Part shown: positions 41,333 to 50,400 of the stretch, piece by piece
How the letters are laid out: each line of letters starts with the position of its first letter
How positions within the stretch are numbered: the first letter of the stretch is position 1
Virus record (IMG/VR): IMGVR_UViG_3300021963_000062
Span: 33,016-97,015 of that record
Origin: a virus
Reading direction: 5' to 3' (one strand)
Length of the DNA stretch: 64,000 nt
Notes under the pieces: generated by a model
The model's database searches: none
What the model saw: only the letters and a program-made list of their open reading frames with translations
What the model was told of the DNA's origin: nothing
Made by a program: the position numbers and the translations under genes

Positions 41333-41477
41333 GATTTCCTCCAAGAAATTTTTCTAGTGGATCCTTTTCACCTCTAACAATTGCACATGCTCTTTTGTAG
41401 AACATATTATCAGTGTTACCAGAATCCTCGAAAGTCTTCTTGATCTTCACCCAATTATTATAGGTGTGTTCGTCCAT
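41316..41477 (-). CDS. small hypothetical protein (53 aa)
   Basis: ATG at 41477, TGA at 41316-41318. MDEHTYNNWVKIKKTFED and FYKRACAIVRGEKDP. Overlaps the next gene by 17 bases. Function unknown. Confidence 0.5.
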   Translation of the reverse strand: MDEHTYNNWVKIKKTFEDSGNTDNMFYKRACAIVRGEKDPLEKFLGGNHDKYS

Positions 41478-41590
41478 GAGGTTATTGAGTTGTACATAAG
41501 TATATACTAATCACGAAAGCCCCAATGGCAACAAGTGTGTTCGTATCGTAACACTCATTAAGTAATAATTAAATTTGTAACAATTCTAAA
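41478..41590. other. gap without a gene
   Basis: I see no convincing gene, promoter or RNA here; an AT-rich stretch leads into the tRNA-Ser gene. Confidence 0.5.
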
Positions 41591-41675
41591 CGGAAAGGGT
41601 GGGATTTGAACCCACGGAGGCTTTCACCTCGCTTGTTTTCAAGACAAGTACCTTAAACCACTCGGTCACCTTTCC
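41591..41675 (-). tRNA. tRNA-Ser (TGA)
   Basis: Long-variable-arm tRNA: acceptor GGAAAGG / CCTTTCC, anticodon loop CTTGAAA giving TGA, T loop TTCAAAT. Reads UCA. Confidence 0.93.
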
Positions 41676-41678
41676 AAA

Positions 41679-41770
41679 CGGAGGATGTTGGATTTGAACC
41701 AACGGATGCACTTAAAGTACATCGGGGGATTAGCAATCCCCTGCATTAAACCTAACTCTGCCAATCCTCC
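41679..41770 (-). tRNA. tRNA-Ser (GCT)
   Basis: Long variable arm; acceptor GGAGGAT / ATCCTCC, anticodon loop TTGCTAA in a GGGGA / TCCCC stem giving GCT. Reads AGC and AGU. Confidence 0.92.
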
Positions 41771-42021
41771 TATCGGATTTCAAAATCCAGTTTACGAACC
41801 TTACGAGCCCTTCTGGATTCCTGATAAGCAAGATCTGATGCACTGAGTACACCAGAATTCTTATCTTCTTTGATAGAGTTTAACATAACAACTTGATTTA
41901 GGTCAACAGCAGTGATGGTGTCTCCCTTTACAAGAGTCATATTTTCACATCCACAACATACTGATTTTGTTGGATGCGACTCCAACTCGGTGTTACACAC
42001 CTTACATCTTACTCTTAACAT
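41770..42021 (-). CDS. small Cys-rich protein (83 aa)
   Basis: MLRVRCKVCNTELESHPTK and VCCGCENM form a zinc-ribbon-like N-terminus; the C-terminal half is helical and basic. Its stop touches the 3' side of tRNA-Ser(GCT). Function unknown. Confidence 0.65.
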   Translation of the reverse strand: MLRVRCKVCNTELESHPTKSVCCGCENMTLVKGDTITAVDLNQVVMLNSIKEDKNSGVLSASDLAYQESRRARKVRKLDFEIR

Positions 42022-42041
42022 TGTTCAATACCTTTAGTTAA

Positions 42042-42596
42042 TCAATCTTCAATAGTTTCTTCAACTTCTTCGGAACTCTCGCATACACATGGATCACAAG
42101 AACACTCTGGACATATCTCTTGTATTTCTTCTTCAACTTCCTCTTTAGTTAAACCTGGAGAGGTCTCCATGTATGAACGTAACATCCAAACGAATTTACC
42201 ATGTGATTCATTTAGATCGTCTGCAAGATTTGAAGTTCCTCTTGATTTCTGTGCGTCAGCTTCTTCAGCGACTTCAGTAAGAAGATCACATAAATCTTGA
42301 TTTGATTTCAACAGATCTTTGACCATTTTATGGCAATCTGTTGTACTTTGTCCAGTTTTGATTTTAGATACTTCTAATACTCTTTCTAGACTATTGAGTG
42401 GTTTTACATTTAGAAACCTCATGTGTTCAGAGATACGATCAATCTCTTCAAACATGGTTTCATACTGACCACCAAAAAGAGTATGAAGTTGTGGAAAATC
42501 TTCTCCAACTACATTCCAATGATAAGCCCAAGTCTTATGAAATAAGACGAAGAGGGACGCTTGTGCATCACTTAGTAGTTTAAAAAGTTTTTCCAT
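42042..42596 (-). CDS. Dps-like ferritin with Cys-rich tail
   Basis: 184 residues. Ferroxidase residues His26 (YHWNVVG), His38 (LHTLF), Asp53 and Glu57 (EEIDRISEH) follow the Dps pattern. Dps proteins store iron, remove peroxide and bind DNA. The C-terminus is unusual: an acidic linker, CPECSCDPCVC, then an acidic end. The tail could bind metal. A late-type box lies 22 bases upstream. Confidence 0.85.
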   Translation of the reverse strand: MEKLFKLLSDAQASLFVLFHKTWAYHWNVVGEDFPQLHTLFGGQYETMFEEIDRISEHMRFLNVKPLNSLERVLEVSKIKTGQSTTDCHKMVKDLLKSNQDLCDLLTEVAEEADAQKSRGTSNLADDLNESHGKFVWMLRSYMETSPGLTKEEVEEEIQEICPECSCDPCVCESSEEVEETIED

Positions 42597-42617
42597 TATA
42601 CCAAAATACTTTAGAAG

Positions 42618-42624
42618 TATTTAT
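42618..42624 (-). promoter_or_regulatory. late-type promoter box ATAAATA
   Basis: ATAAATA on the minus strand, 22 bases before the Dps-like start. Confidence 0.45.
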
Positions 42625-42627
42625 TAA

Positions 42628-42699
42628 TGGGAAATACTGGATTTGAACCAGTGACTTACTGCTTGTAAGGCAGCCACTCTACCGCTGAGTTAATCTCCC
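42628..42699 (-). tRNA. tRNA-Val (TAC)
   Basis: Acceptor GGGAGAT / ATTTCCC with one G-T pair, anticodon loop CTTACAA giving TAC, T loop TTCAAAT. Reads GUA. Confidence 0.88.
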
Positions 42700-42702
42700 G
42701 AG

Positions 42703-42773
42703 AGCGGGTAACCGGATTTGAACCGGTGAGAACAACTTGGAAGGATGTCATGTTACCGCTACATCATACCCGC
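42703..42773 (-). tRNA. tRNA-Gly (TCC)
   Basis: Acceptor GCGGGTA / TACCCGC, anticodon loop CTTCCAA giving TCC, one mismatch in the anticodon stem, T loop TTCAAAT. Reads GGA. Confidence 0.88.
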
Positions 42774-42783
42774 TTATGAGACA

Positions 42784-42812
42784 ATTATAGAGTATTTGAG
42801 TATAATTGTCAA
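42784..42812 (-). promoter_or_regulatory. consensus sigma70-type promoter with inverted repeat
   Basis: TTGACA (42807-42812), 17-base spacer, TATAAT (42784-42789) on the minus strand, just before tRNA-Gly. The sequence is a 10-base inverted repeat (GACAATTATA ... TATAATTGTC), so the other strand also carries GAGACA-17-TATAAT. Confidence 0.75.
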
Positions 42813-42813
42813 G

Positions 42814-42895
42814 TGTCGCTGAAGGGACTTGAACCCCCACGAATAAATTCACTGGAACCTAAACCCAGCGCGTCTACCAATTCCGCCACAGCGAC
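42814..42895 (-). tRNA. tRNA-Leu (TAG)
   Basis: Long variable arm; acceptor GTCGCTG / CAGCGAC, anticodon loop TTTAGGT giving TAG. Reads CUA. Confidence 0.92.
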
Positions 42896-42898
42896 GGA

Positions 42899-42970
42899 CT
42901 CCCCCGGCAAGGATCGAACTTGCGACCAATCGGTTAACAGCCGACCGCTCTACCGCTGAGCTACAGAGGA
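42899..42970 (-). tRNA. tRNA-Asn (GTT)
   Basis: Acceptor TCCTCTG / CGGGGGA with G-T pairs, anticodon loop CTGTTAA giving GTT, T loop TTCGATC. Reads AAC and AAU. Confidence 0.9.
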
Positions 42971-42994
42971 ATAATTTGGAGAATAAATCTCCAA

Positions 42995-43068
42995 CGACTC
43001 AGGAGGGACTTGAACCCCCGACCAACTGCTTAGAAGGCAGATGCTCTATCCAACTGAGCTACTGAGTC
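42995..43068 (-). tRNA. tRNA-Arg (TCT)
   Basis: Acceptor GACTCAG / CTGAGTC, anticodon loop CTTCTAA giving TCT, T loop TTCAAGT. Reads AGA. Confidence 0.92.
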
Positions 43069-43076
43069 ATGAGACA

Positions 43077-43105
43077 ATTATACCCGTTGAAGGTTGAATT
43101 GTCAA
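43077..43105 (-). promoter_or_regulatory. consensus sigma70-type promoter
   Basis: TTGACA (43100-43105), 17-base spacer, TATAAT (43077-43082), just before tRNA-Arg on the minus strand. Confidence 0.8.
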
Positions 43106-43192
43106 CGGAGAGAAAGGGATTTGAACCCTTGGTGAAGTTACCCCCACACAGACTTTCCAGGTCTGCACCTTAAGCCACTCGGTCATCTCTCC
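43106..43192 (-). tRNA. tRNA-Ser (GGA)
   Basis: Long variable arm; acceptor GGAGAGA / TCTCTCC, anticodon loop CTGGAAA giving GGA. Reads UCC and UCU. Confidence 0.92.
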
Positions 43193-43200
43193 ATATTTAA

Positions 43201-43229
43201 AGTATAGAGTGGGGAAGGAGTGTTGTCAA
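43201..43229 (-). promoter_or_regulatory. sigma70-type promoter
   Basis: TTGACA (43224-43229), 17-base spacer, TATACT (43201-43206), before tRNA-Ser(GGA) on the minus strand. Confidence 0.75.
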
Positions 43230-43252
43230 CCCCTTCCTCCTATTCTATTGTA

Positions 43253-43870
43253 TCAAACTTCTACCTTGATCAGACGAGATGCATAATCATGAGCATACGA
43301 AGTACGGGCTCCATGATGCCCCCATCCAATCCAACTATACGCATAGTTCATGTAGCGGTCAATTGATTTACCAGGAGTTTTCATCTTCTCCTCAATCCTT
43401 TGCCACTGAACTTCATTCGTCAGATAACGAAGTTGCGTTTGAAGTGATGATGGCGAACCACCATACTTCTTAGCAAAATCACCCAATCCATAATAACGGT
43501 TGGCAGATGTCCATTGAATCAGTCCGTAACCACGGCCGCAGCCGTTGTAACTGGTTCTGCTTCCACCTTCGCAAATATTAGGCACGAATGTAGATTCTTG
43601 TCTAATATTGCCCATGATGGTAGCAAGGGCGTTTCTGTCTTTAATTCCATGATCCTGAAGAAATGCCAAGGTGGCATTTTCATTCTCATTACACCCTTTA
43701 CAAATTAGCCTTAACTCTTTTGGCTTTTCGGGAGCAACCTCTTTGGTCGCTGTCTCTTCAACTACTGGGGGCGGAGGCCCATCCATTTTGTAGTTTACGA
43801 ATGGCAGTGTTGCCGCATTGGTTGTAACCGTTGCCATAAGGGGCAGGGCTACTGTAAAGATATTTTGCAT
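43253..43870 (-). CDS. phage tail lysozyme-domain protein
   Basis: 205 residues from the ATG at 43870. A hydrophobic N-terminus (IFTVALPLMATVTTNAA) looks like a signal peptide, then a Pro linker, then FLQDHGIKDRNALATIMGN with the likely catalytic Glu92 (RQEST) and GYGLIQWTSANRY. Matches the phage tail lysozyme domain. Cuts peptidoglycan during entry or exit. Confidence 0.8.
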   Translation of the reverse strand: MQNIFTVALPLMATVTTNAATLPFVNYKMDGPPPPVVEETATKEVAPEKPKELRLICKGCNENENATLAFLQDHGIKDRNALATIMGNIRQESTFVPNICEGGSRTSYNGCGRGYGLIQWTSANRYYGLGDFAKKYGGSPSSLQTQLRYLTNEVQWQRIEEKMKTPGKSIDRYMNYAYSWIGWGHHGARTSYAHDYASRLIKVEV

Positions 43871-44014
43871 TAAAATTAATTGAACTCTACATCCGAATAG
43901 AAAGGGGGTACACCACACCTCTCGGTGGGCACTTTCCTCGGCTCTAATGTCACTTCAAATTCTCATGACGAAGATCATTATAAGTGATTATTTAGTTTTG
44001 TTACTAAAAGTCAC
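43871..44014. other. gap before the tail lysozyme gene
   Basis: No gene seen. It holds CTAAATA (43989-43995) and TATAAT on the minus strand, but their distance to the lysozyme start (about 120 bases) is long, so their use is uncertain. Confidence 0.35.
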
Positions 44015-44158
44015 CTACGGTTGTTCCGTAATCGTTTCTCGGAATTCTTCATAAAATGCACAAGCATTTAGGTAATCCCCAACCTCGGCAAGATAATGAA
44101 GCCGGTCAATAATACTATCTTTTAGATTTTCAACGTTGTCAATCAGCTGATTTTCCAT
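44015..44158 (-). CDS. small hypothetical protein (47 aa)
   Basis: Start at 44158 (MENQLIDNVENLKDSIIDRL), overlapping the nuclease-like gene by 20 bases. Helical and acidic. Function unknown. Confidence 0.5.
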   Translation of the reverse strand: MENQLIDNVENLKDSIIDRLHYLAEVGDYLNACAFYEEFRETITEQP

Positions 44159-44576
44159 GAAAGTAGTCCTTCCTGTAGTAACGACCAAGAACATTGCTAT
44201 TGTAGTATCTTGGTTCCCCATTGTCAAGAGATTCGGTCAGGACATTGTTGAGAAACAACTGACGAGTCTCTTCGTAATTGGTTTTACCTACAGTATCATG
44301 TAAGGATATAATTGTTCTCTTAAACTTATCTTTTCCAAACTTCTTTACATCTTCTTTGAGTTCTGGACAAGATCCGTAATACTTTTTCCAATCAGACTCT
44401 GATTTACTTCTTCTACTAGCGCCCTTCTTCTTGCGGAAACTCCAGAAATATTTTCTACCAATATACGACCTACCAGTTGGAATGCAGTGAATATGATAAA
44501 CAAAACCAAAATGATCTTGAATATGATCAGACTCAAAAACTTCTCCATTGTAGAGCCAAGGGTTTTCATAACTCAT
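44139..44576 (-). CDS. GIY-YIG-like (SegE-type) endonuclease
   Basis: 145 residues. GFVYHIHCIPTGRSYIGRKY replaces the GIY..YIG pair, followed by a basic stretch (SFRKKKGASRRSKSESDWKK) and KEDVKKFGKDKFKRTII. This is the layout of Seg-like free-standing endonucleases of T4-type phages. May nick DNA in replication or homing. Activity not certain. Confidence 0.7.
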   Translation of the reverse strand: MSYENPWLYNGEVFESDHIQDHFGFVYHIHCIPTGRSYIGRKYFWSFRKKKGASRRSKSESDWKKYYGSCPELKEDVKKFGKDKFKRTIISLHDTVGKTNYEETRQLFLNNVLTESLDNGEPRYYNSNVLGRYYRKDYFHGKSAD

Positions 44577-44600
44577 AAAGCTCTTTAATTAATCAAGCTT

Positions 44601-44607
44601 TATTTAG
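44601..44607 (-). promoter_or_regulatory. late-type promoter box CTAAATA
   Basis: CTAAATA on the minus strand, 25 bases before 44576. Confidence 0.5.
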
Positions 44608-45371
44608 ATGTAACCTTCAAGTATTTTTTGTTCATCAATAAATTTAATTAATTTTGATGCCCAAAATTTATGAAATTCTTCTGGATAGTGTCCATGCCAT
44701 CTATCTTCATATCGTAAATGCTTCCAATCTGGATGATGTGTAGCAACACCCCAAAAAGAATAAATTTTATCCATTAAAGAAGAGTATTGGTAGTCAAATG
44801 TATTACTTTTATGATGGCCAAAATGATGTTTTTTATCTATCAACGACCAATCTCCATAATACCAATTAATACTATTATGAAATATAAAAGGAATATCGTA
44901 TTTCTGACATATAGTTTGGACAATAAACATCTGATTTATTGATTTTTTATCAAGAGTTTCATTAGTATTACTCATTATATAATGTCTATAAATTGGCAGA
45001 TGTAATTTTATATCTCTCTCATACTCATTATCTACTGTAAATTCATCAGTTAAATGAGATGGATAAAAATTTATATAATCATGACCTATAATAGATGATT
45101 TAACTCTAATAAAAGTTCTACTAGCTTCAGTAAAATTAAATAAAACAAAAACTTTTTCTTTCTTTGTTATTACTTTTTTAATTTCTTCATTAAATCTTTC
45201 AATTAACAAATCATTACTTCCACCGGGTTCAGAAAAATTTTTATATTTAAATCCATAATATTTTGCAATATAAGCAGGATATGCTTTTGAAAAACATTCA
45301 TAATTATATTGTTCTTCTATTTCAGCACCGGCTGTATGACTATCACCAAAGGCTATTAAAGTTCTCGTCAT
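44604..45371 (-). CDS. SGNH/GDSL-like hydrolase
   Basis: 255 residues. GDSH at 9-12 (nucleophile Ser), EPGGSND (block II Gly) and the C-terminal DRWHGHYPEEFHKFWA with the Asp and His. Acts as an esterase or deacetylase, for example on glycan acetyl groups. AT-rich compared with neighbours. Substrate unknown. Confidence 0.7.
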   Translation of the reverse strand: MTRTLIAFGDSHTAGAEIEEQYNYECFSKAYPAYIAKYYGFKYKNFSEPGGSNDLLIERFNEEIKKVITKKEKVFVLFNFTEASRTFIRVKSSIIGHDYINFYPSHLTDEFTVDNEYERDIKLHLPIYRHYIMSNTNETLDKKSINQMFIVQTICQKYDIPFIFHNSINWYYGDWSLIDKKHHFGHHKSNTFDYQYSSLMDKIYSFWGVATHHPDWKHLRYEDRWHGHYPEEFHKFWASKLIKFIDEQKILEGYI

Positions 45372-45375
45372 ATAA

Positions 45376-45480
45376 TCACTTGTATATAAATGGATCTCTC
45401 TTCTGAAGTTCTTTAAGTCTTTTCTTGAATTCCTTTTCTTTTTTCCAATTAAAAATAAAATTCCAAAGTTTTTTAATCAT
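45376..45480 (-). CDS. small basic protein (34 aa)
   Basis: ATG at 45480; MIKKLWNFIFNWKKEKEFKK then RDPFIYK. A late-type box sits 27 bases upstream, which supports the gene. Function unknown. Confidence 0.5.
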   Translation of the reverse strand: MIKKLWNFIFNWKKEKEFKKRLKELQKRDPFIYK

Positions 45481-45506
45481 GAGAGGCTCTTTAAATATCA
45501 GAGCCT

Positions 45507-45513
45507 TATTTAT
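45507..45513 (-). promoter_or_regulatory. late-type promoter box ATAAATA
   Basis: GATAAATA on the minus strand, 27 bases before 45480. Confidence 0.5.
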
Positions 45514-45545
45514 CTTTTGAACCCTAGCAGAGTTATTGTACCCAT

Positions 45546-45573
45546 AAAAAAAGAGTCCGTCAAGCGGACTCTT
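45546..45573 (-). terminator. intrinsic terminator
   Basis: Minus strand AAGAGTCCG / CGGACTCTT hairpin followed by T residues, after the Pro/Ala-rich protein gene. Confidence 0.85.
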
Positions 45574-45592
45574 GAAATTATTTCAGATCGTA

Positions 45593-46897
45593 TCAGCGAC
45601 CCATCTGTTTCGCGTACCACTTTTCAAACTCTTCTCTACGCTTGTCACCTCTAGGTGGCATAGGAGTTTTTTCACCACGGACTTTTCCGTACTTCTTTTC
45701 GTTTTCCTTCTCTTCATCTTCTTCATGCTTCTCTGGATTTTCACGAGCTGCTTGAGCTTCGTAAACTCTTTCCATTCTTCTACTAAGAGCAAGGATATCT
45801 TCTAGTTTAATACTCCCATTTTCATTTTCTTCTTTGCGAAGTTGTCCCGTTGCTGCATCCGTAGCTGCAGCTCTATTTCCTAACTGACCTGCAATTCCAG
45901 TATTCTTAGGTGCAGTATTTGTAGTTGTTTGCTTTTTTGCTAATGGATTCTTGATACCAAGTCTAGGGTGTCCAAGATATCCATCACCAGATTGACCACC
46001 AAGAACCTCTAGAATAGACTCTCTCCATTCTTCACTCATGTTTGCCATGATTACGAGTGCGTTCTCTTCAGTCTCTGCATATCCTTCATCTAGAAGGTGA
46101 CCTTTGACTAGATCAAAGATGTCAACACCTTGATTGAGCATTCTCTCTCTTGCACCACCCGCAGGGCCACCTGCTTTGAGTGCTTGTGCTCTTGCACTCA
46201 TTTGTGGTTTTGGTGCTTCAGGCTTTGGTGCTTCTGGTTTTTGTGATAAGGATGCAGCAGGTTTTGATGGGAGATTAAGAGCAGCTCTTACCTTTGGATC
46301 AGCAGCAGATCCTAGAGCGGTTGTAGATGATGGTAGAGCTGGTTTTCCTTCAGATGCCTTTTTAATTTGATCTGGAGCATTACCAGTTTGATAACCAAAA
46401 GTTTTCTGCATCAAAGGATTTGGAGTCTTTGGTTTAATTGACTCTGGGCCAGCAGCTTTAGTTCCTGGTGCGGGTTTTGCAGGTGCTGCAGGTGTTGATG
46501 GTTTTGCAGTTGCAGAAGGAGTTGGTTTTGCTGCAGGAGCTGGTGCAGGTTTAGCGGCCGCAGGAGCAGCAGGTTTTGCAGGTGCAGCAGGAGCAGCAGG
46601 TTTTGCAGGTGCAGCGGGTGGTTTAATTGTTCCACCACCTCTAACATTTCTATTTCTTGTTATTGGCGCCTCTGGTCTTTTTCCTGCTGCATTTCCATAA
46701 AGAAGAGTATTACCTAAAGCAGCTCTATTCTTTGCAACATTGGCATCATAAGCAGCTTTAGCTTTTGGGTCTGTAGGAGCACCACGCTCCATAAGTTGTT
46801 CTACATCTTCTTCTACAACTTCCTCTGAGAGAACCTCAGGAGTCTCGTAAACATGGGAATAGGCCTCCATGAGACCCTTGATTTCTTCTGCTCTCAT
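45593..46897 (-). CDS. Pro/Ala-rich virion-like protein (434 aa)
   Basis: Starts MRAEEIKGLMEAYSHVYE, a motif shared by many cyanophage virion proteins. The centre is a low-complexity PAAPAKPAAPA region (about residues 92-150) likely to be flexible. The C-terminal half is helical and charged (RMERVYEAQAARENPEKHEE). A late-type box lies upstream and a terminator downstream. Probably a structural protein; exact role unknown. Confidence 0.7.
   Translation of the reverse strand: MRAEEIKGLMEAYSHVYETPEVLSEEVVEEDVEQLMERGAPTDPKAKAAYDANVAKNRAALGNTLLYGNAAGKRPEAPITRNRNVRGGGTIKPPAAPAKPAAPAAPAKPAAPAAAKPAPAPAAKPTPSATAKPSTPAAPAKPAPGTKAAGPESIKPKTPNPLMQKTFGYQTGNAPDQIKKASEGKPALPSSTTALGSAADPKVRAALNLPSKPAASLSQKPEAPKPEAPKPQMSARAQALKAGGPAGGARERMLNQGVDIFDLVKGHLLDEGYAETEENALVIMANMSEEWRESILEVLGGQSGDGYLGHPRLGIKNPLAKKQTTTNTAPKNTGIAGQLGNRAAATDAATGQLRKEENENGSIKLEDILALSRRMERVYEAQAARENPEKHEEDEEKENEKKYGKVRGEKTPMPPRGDKRREEFEKWYAKQMGR
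46561..46614. repeat. exact 27-base tandem repeat (2 copies)
   Basis: Unit at 46561-46587 and 46588-46614, encoding Pro/Ala/Lys residues in frame. It shows the linker grows by copying. Confidence 0.85.
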
Positions 46898-46923
46898 CGT
46901 TACAAAAAGTACTTTTATAATGT

Positions 46924-46934
46924 TATTTATTTAT
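46924..46934 (-). promoter_or_regulatory. late-type promoter boxes ATAAATA
   Basis: Two overlapping ATAAATA boxes on the minus strand, 27-31 bases before 46897. Confidence 0.5.
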
Positions 46935-47364
46935 CCTCTGGCTTTACAGGACAGCCAATCCCTTCAAAAACTGGAGAACACATTCTCATCGGTGGTGCAA
47001 GTTTCTTACAATCCTCCGAGTAACACAAAGACTCATCGTTTTCTTCTTCTAAGTATTTTTGTTTATATTTTTGATCATAATCGGAAATAATCCGATCATA
47101 CTCCCGTGTTACATCACGAATCGCTTTATCAACATCTCTTTCAACTCTACGATTTACTTTGTTGGGATCTTGTAGTATAATCTCATTAAGAATACCTTGC
47201 GGTAGATACTTTCTTTGAAGTTCGTCTAATAAATCCCAAAGACCACTTTCAGATACTCCTGTACATTGTGAAAGGCCAGCTATAAGTGTAGATACAACAA
47301 CTCCTACAATAATTAATTGTTTTTTATCTGGTTTCTTTTTTCCAAATTGAAAGTTAAATTGCAT
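46927..47364 (-). CDS. membrane-anchored hypothetical protein (145 aa)
   Basis: Basic start, one membrane helix (LIIVGVVVSTLIAGLSQ) ending in Cys, then a long helical part and a Cys-rich end (CYSEDCKK, MCSPVFEGIGCPV). The Cys after the helix could make it lipoprotein-like, though the spacing is not a clear lipobox. Function unknown. Confidence 0.6.
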   Translation of the reverse strand: MQFNFQFGKKKPDKKQLIIVGVVVSTLIAGLSQCTGVSESGLWDLLDELQRKYLPQGILNEIILQDPNKVNRRVERDVDKAIRDVTREYDRIISDYDQKYKQKYLEEENDESLCYSEDCKKLAPPMRMCSPVFEGIGCPVKPEDK

Positions 47365-47399
47365 GATTTGAAATCATTCTATTACTAGTTATAAGCATC

Positions 47400-47407
47400 A
47401 ATAAATA
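47400..47407 (+). promoter_or_regulatory. late-type promoter box AATAAATA
   Basis: AATAAATA, 30 bases before the plus-strand fibre-like gene; a GAGGA site follows before the ATG. Confidence 0.55.
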
Positions 47408-47436
47408 TAAAAATAGGGAAAGACTGAGGAAAATTA

Positions 47437-50400
47437 ATGTCTAGACTCGGGATCAACACTGGTAGTAATCCTAATGATGGTCAGGGCGATCCATTGCGAA
47501 TTGCAATGGGTAAAATCAATAGTAACTTTCAAGAAGTATATAATACATTTGGGGATGGATTTACTCTCACAAGTTATGCAAGTACTGCAGGAATCTCTAC
47601 ACTTGCAAGAAACTTAACGGGATCTCCAAGAATTAATGTCAGTGGTATTTTAAATACTGGAATCACGACAACGGAACATTTAGAAGTTAGAAATATAACT
47701 TCCACAGGAATTATTACTGCTGTTCAATTTGTTGGAGATGGAAGTCAATTAGAAAATGTTGTTGCAACAAGTAGTGGTGTAGAAGTTTTAGATGATAACG
47801 TAAGAAAAGGAATCGCAAAAGAATTAAATTTTGGACAAGGTATATTTTGTAGTGGGCCAGATGGAGTTGGTAGAGTAACAATTGCTATTACAACTTCTAT
47901 TGTTTCTGGTGGTGGTACTGGGGGATCTCCGTTAGAAATTAGAAATCAAAATACAATTCTCGGCGAATATTCCAAATTAAATTTTGGATCAAATCTATTA
48001 GCTTATGTTAATCCCGTTAGTGGTGTAGTAACAGTAACAACCGCTTCTGGACTTAATGTATCTGGAGTTATAACGGCAACTTCATTCCGTGGTTCTGGTT
48101 CAAGTCTAACAGGAGTAATAACTTCCTTAACCGGATACGCAACTACTGCATATGTCAATTCAGTTGTTTCTGGACTATCAACCTTCTCTGGAAATTATAA
48201 TGATCTTACCAATAAACCCACAATTCCTTCTATAGTTGGTTTGGCTTCAGAAGGATATGTTGATGCTGCAATAAATGAAGTATCATCATTCTCTGGAGAT
48301 TATAATGATCTAACAAACAAACCCACAATTCCTTCTATAGTTGGTTTGGCTTCAGAAGGTTATGTAAATAATTCTATCGTAGGTTTTATTACATCTGGAT
48401 CATTAACTGGATATGCAACTCAAGGATATGTTAATTCTGTTGTTGCCGGAATCGCAACCTTCTCTGGGGATTATAATGATTTAACAAATAAACCGACCAT
48501 TCCATCTATAGTTGGATTGGCTTCTGAAGGTTATGTTGATGCAGCAGTCTCCGGAGTCTCTACATTCTCCGGTGATTACAATGATCTCACTAACAAACCA
48601 ACAATACCAGTAAGTCTTACAGATCTATCAGATGTAAATGCTGGAGCCCCTTCCACAGGGCAAGTTTTGAAGTGGACTGGATCTGAATGGCAACCAGCTC
48701 CAGATTTAACTGCATCGGGAGTTGGGATTGGACTATCAGACTTGTCGGTTAGTATATCGGCGCCAGGTATAAACTCATTAACGTATAATAATACAACTGG
48801 AATATTCCAATTTACTCCAACAGATTTATCTTCCTACGTTACCTCAAGTGGATCTGTCAGTTATGCTTCAAGTTCTGGAGTTTCTGAAGGTCTTATAGGA
48901 ACTCCAAATATTTCCGTTGGTGAAGTGGGAATTTCTTCTTATCTATCAGTTTCTGGAGTCAGTAGTTTCTATAATAATATTCACATAGAAAGTAATAGAG
49001 GTCTTTTTATCGGTGATAATGATGAGTTCCAATTTGCTCACATTGGCGCAGACAGTTACATAGAGAATACTAGTTCTGGTTACTTAGTCATTAGAGATGG
49101 CGGTGAAGGAATTCAACTCAGAAGATCTGGAGGCGGCCCAAATGCTGGACTTATGGCAGCATTTAATAATGATGCTGGAGTTCAACTATATTATGATAGC
49201 GTACTTAAATTCCAAACGTTCCAAGATGGAGTTGCAATAAACGACTCTATTGGAATTGGAACTACTGCAGGAAATCCTCCATATAGACTTACAGTAAGTG
49301 GTATTGGTGCAACTATCACCTCAGGTCTTGAGAATGCCATCGCAGATCTTACTTCAAGTGTTGATGGATATGGACAAGTCAATATCAGAAACTCTCGTTC
49401 TGCTCCTAGTGCTTCTGGTGACTTAGTTATTACTGCAGATACTGGAACAGATACTTCAAACTATATTGATCTTGGAATCAATAATACTGGATTTAGTACA
49501 TCCTCTTGGACAATCAATGGTGTTCTTGATGGATACTTATATACCTCTGATTCCAATCTATCCATTGGAGTTGCAGATACAGGCAAATACCTTTCTTTAT
49601 TCGCAGGTGGAACTCTTGCGGAGAATGAGAAAGTAAGAGTAACTGAAACTGGTGTTGGTATTGGTTCTACACAACCAACATCAATGCTTGCAGTTGGCGG
49701 AGATGTAAGAATTTCTGGAGTTGTTACTGCAACCGCGTTTTATGGCAGTGGTTCTAATTTGAGTGGCATTTTAACTTCTGGCGCTTTAAGTGGTTATGCG
49801 ACAACTGAACTTCTTGATAGTGTGGTATCAAGTATTCCCACATTTGACCAAGACCTAAGCACAACTAATGATGTAACCTTTAATAGAATTGGTATTACAA
49901 CTGGCGTAATAAATGTCGGATATGATAACAGTCTATTGATAAATGTGGAAGATGGCGAAAGTGGAGTATCCACTTATACCTTTGACACTGCTGGAAATTT
50001 AACTATTCCAGGAAATATTTACATAGATGGAAATAGTGGATATGTATTATTCAATAACGGTGGTTCAAAACTACAAGCAGAACCTACTAATGATTTTGAA
50101 ATTCATGTGGGTGGATTTAATAATAAAGTTACAGGATTTGGTACTGATGGAAGTTTAACAGTACCAGGAACCATAACATTAGCAAACGGATTAAAGCTTG
50201 CTGATTCTGGTTCTGGATTACCTGGAAACTTTGGATTTATTGGTGACGAAACTACAGATGTTCTATATCTGCAAGGTCAGAATGGTGTGGTATTGGCATT
50301 CCCTGACGGATTGGATGAGCCTGATTCATTTTTATTTGATGTATCTGGTATAACATTCCCAGATCTCACAGTTCAAACCACTGCTTTTACTGGTTATGCA

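Noticed and set aside
46134-46647. Alternative frames through the Pro/Ala-rich region, including a Leu/Gln/His-rich one
   Set aside because: They come from low-complexity GC-biased repeats read in another frame; the long 434-residue frame with a promoter and terminator explains the DNA.
48184-48612. Regularly spaced repeats that could suggest a CRISPR-like array
   Set aside because: The repeats are in frame inside a fibre gene, vary by synonymous changes, and spacers are also coding; no cas genes.
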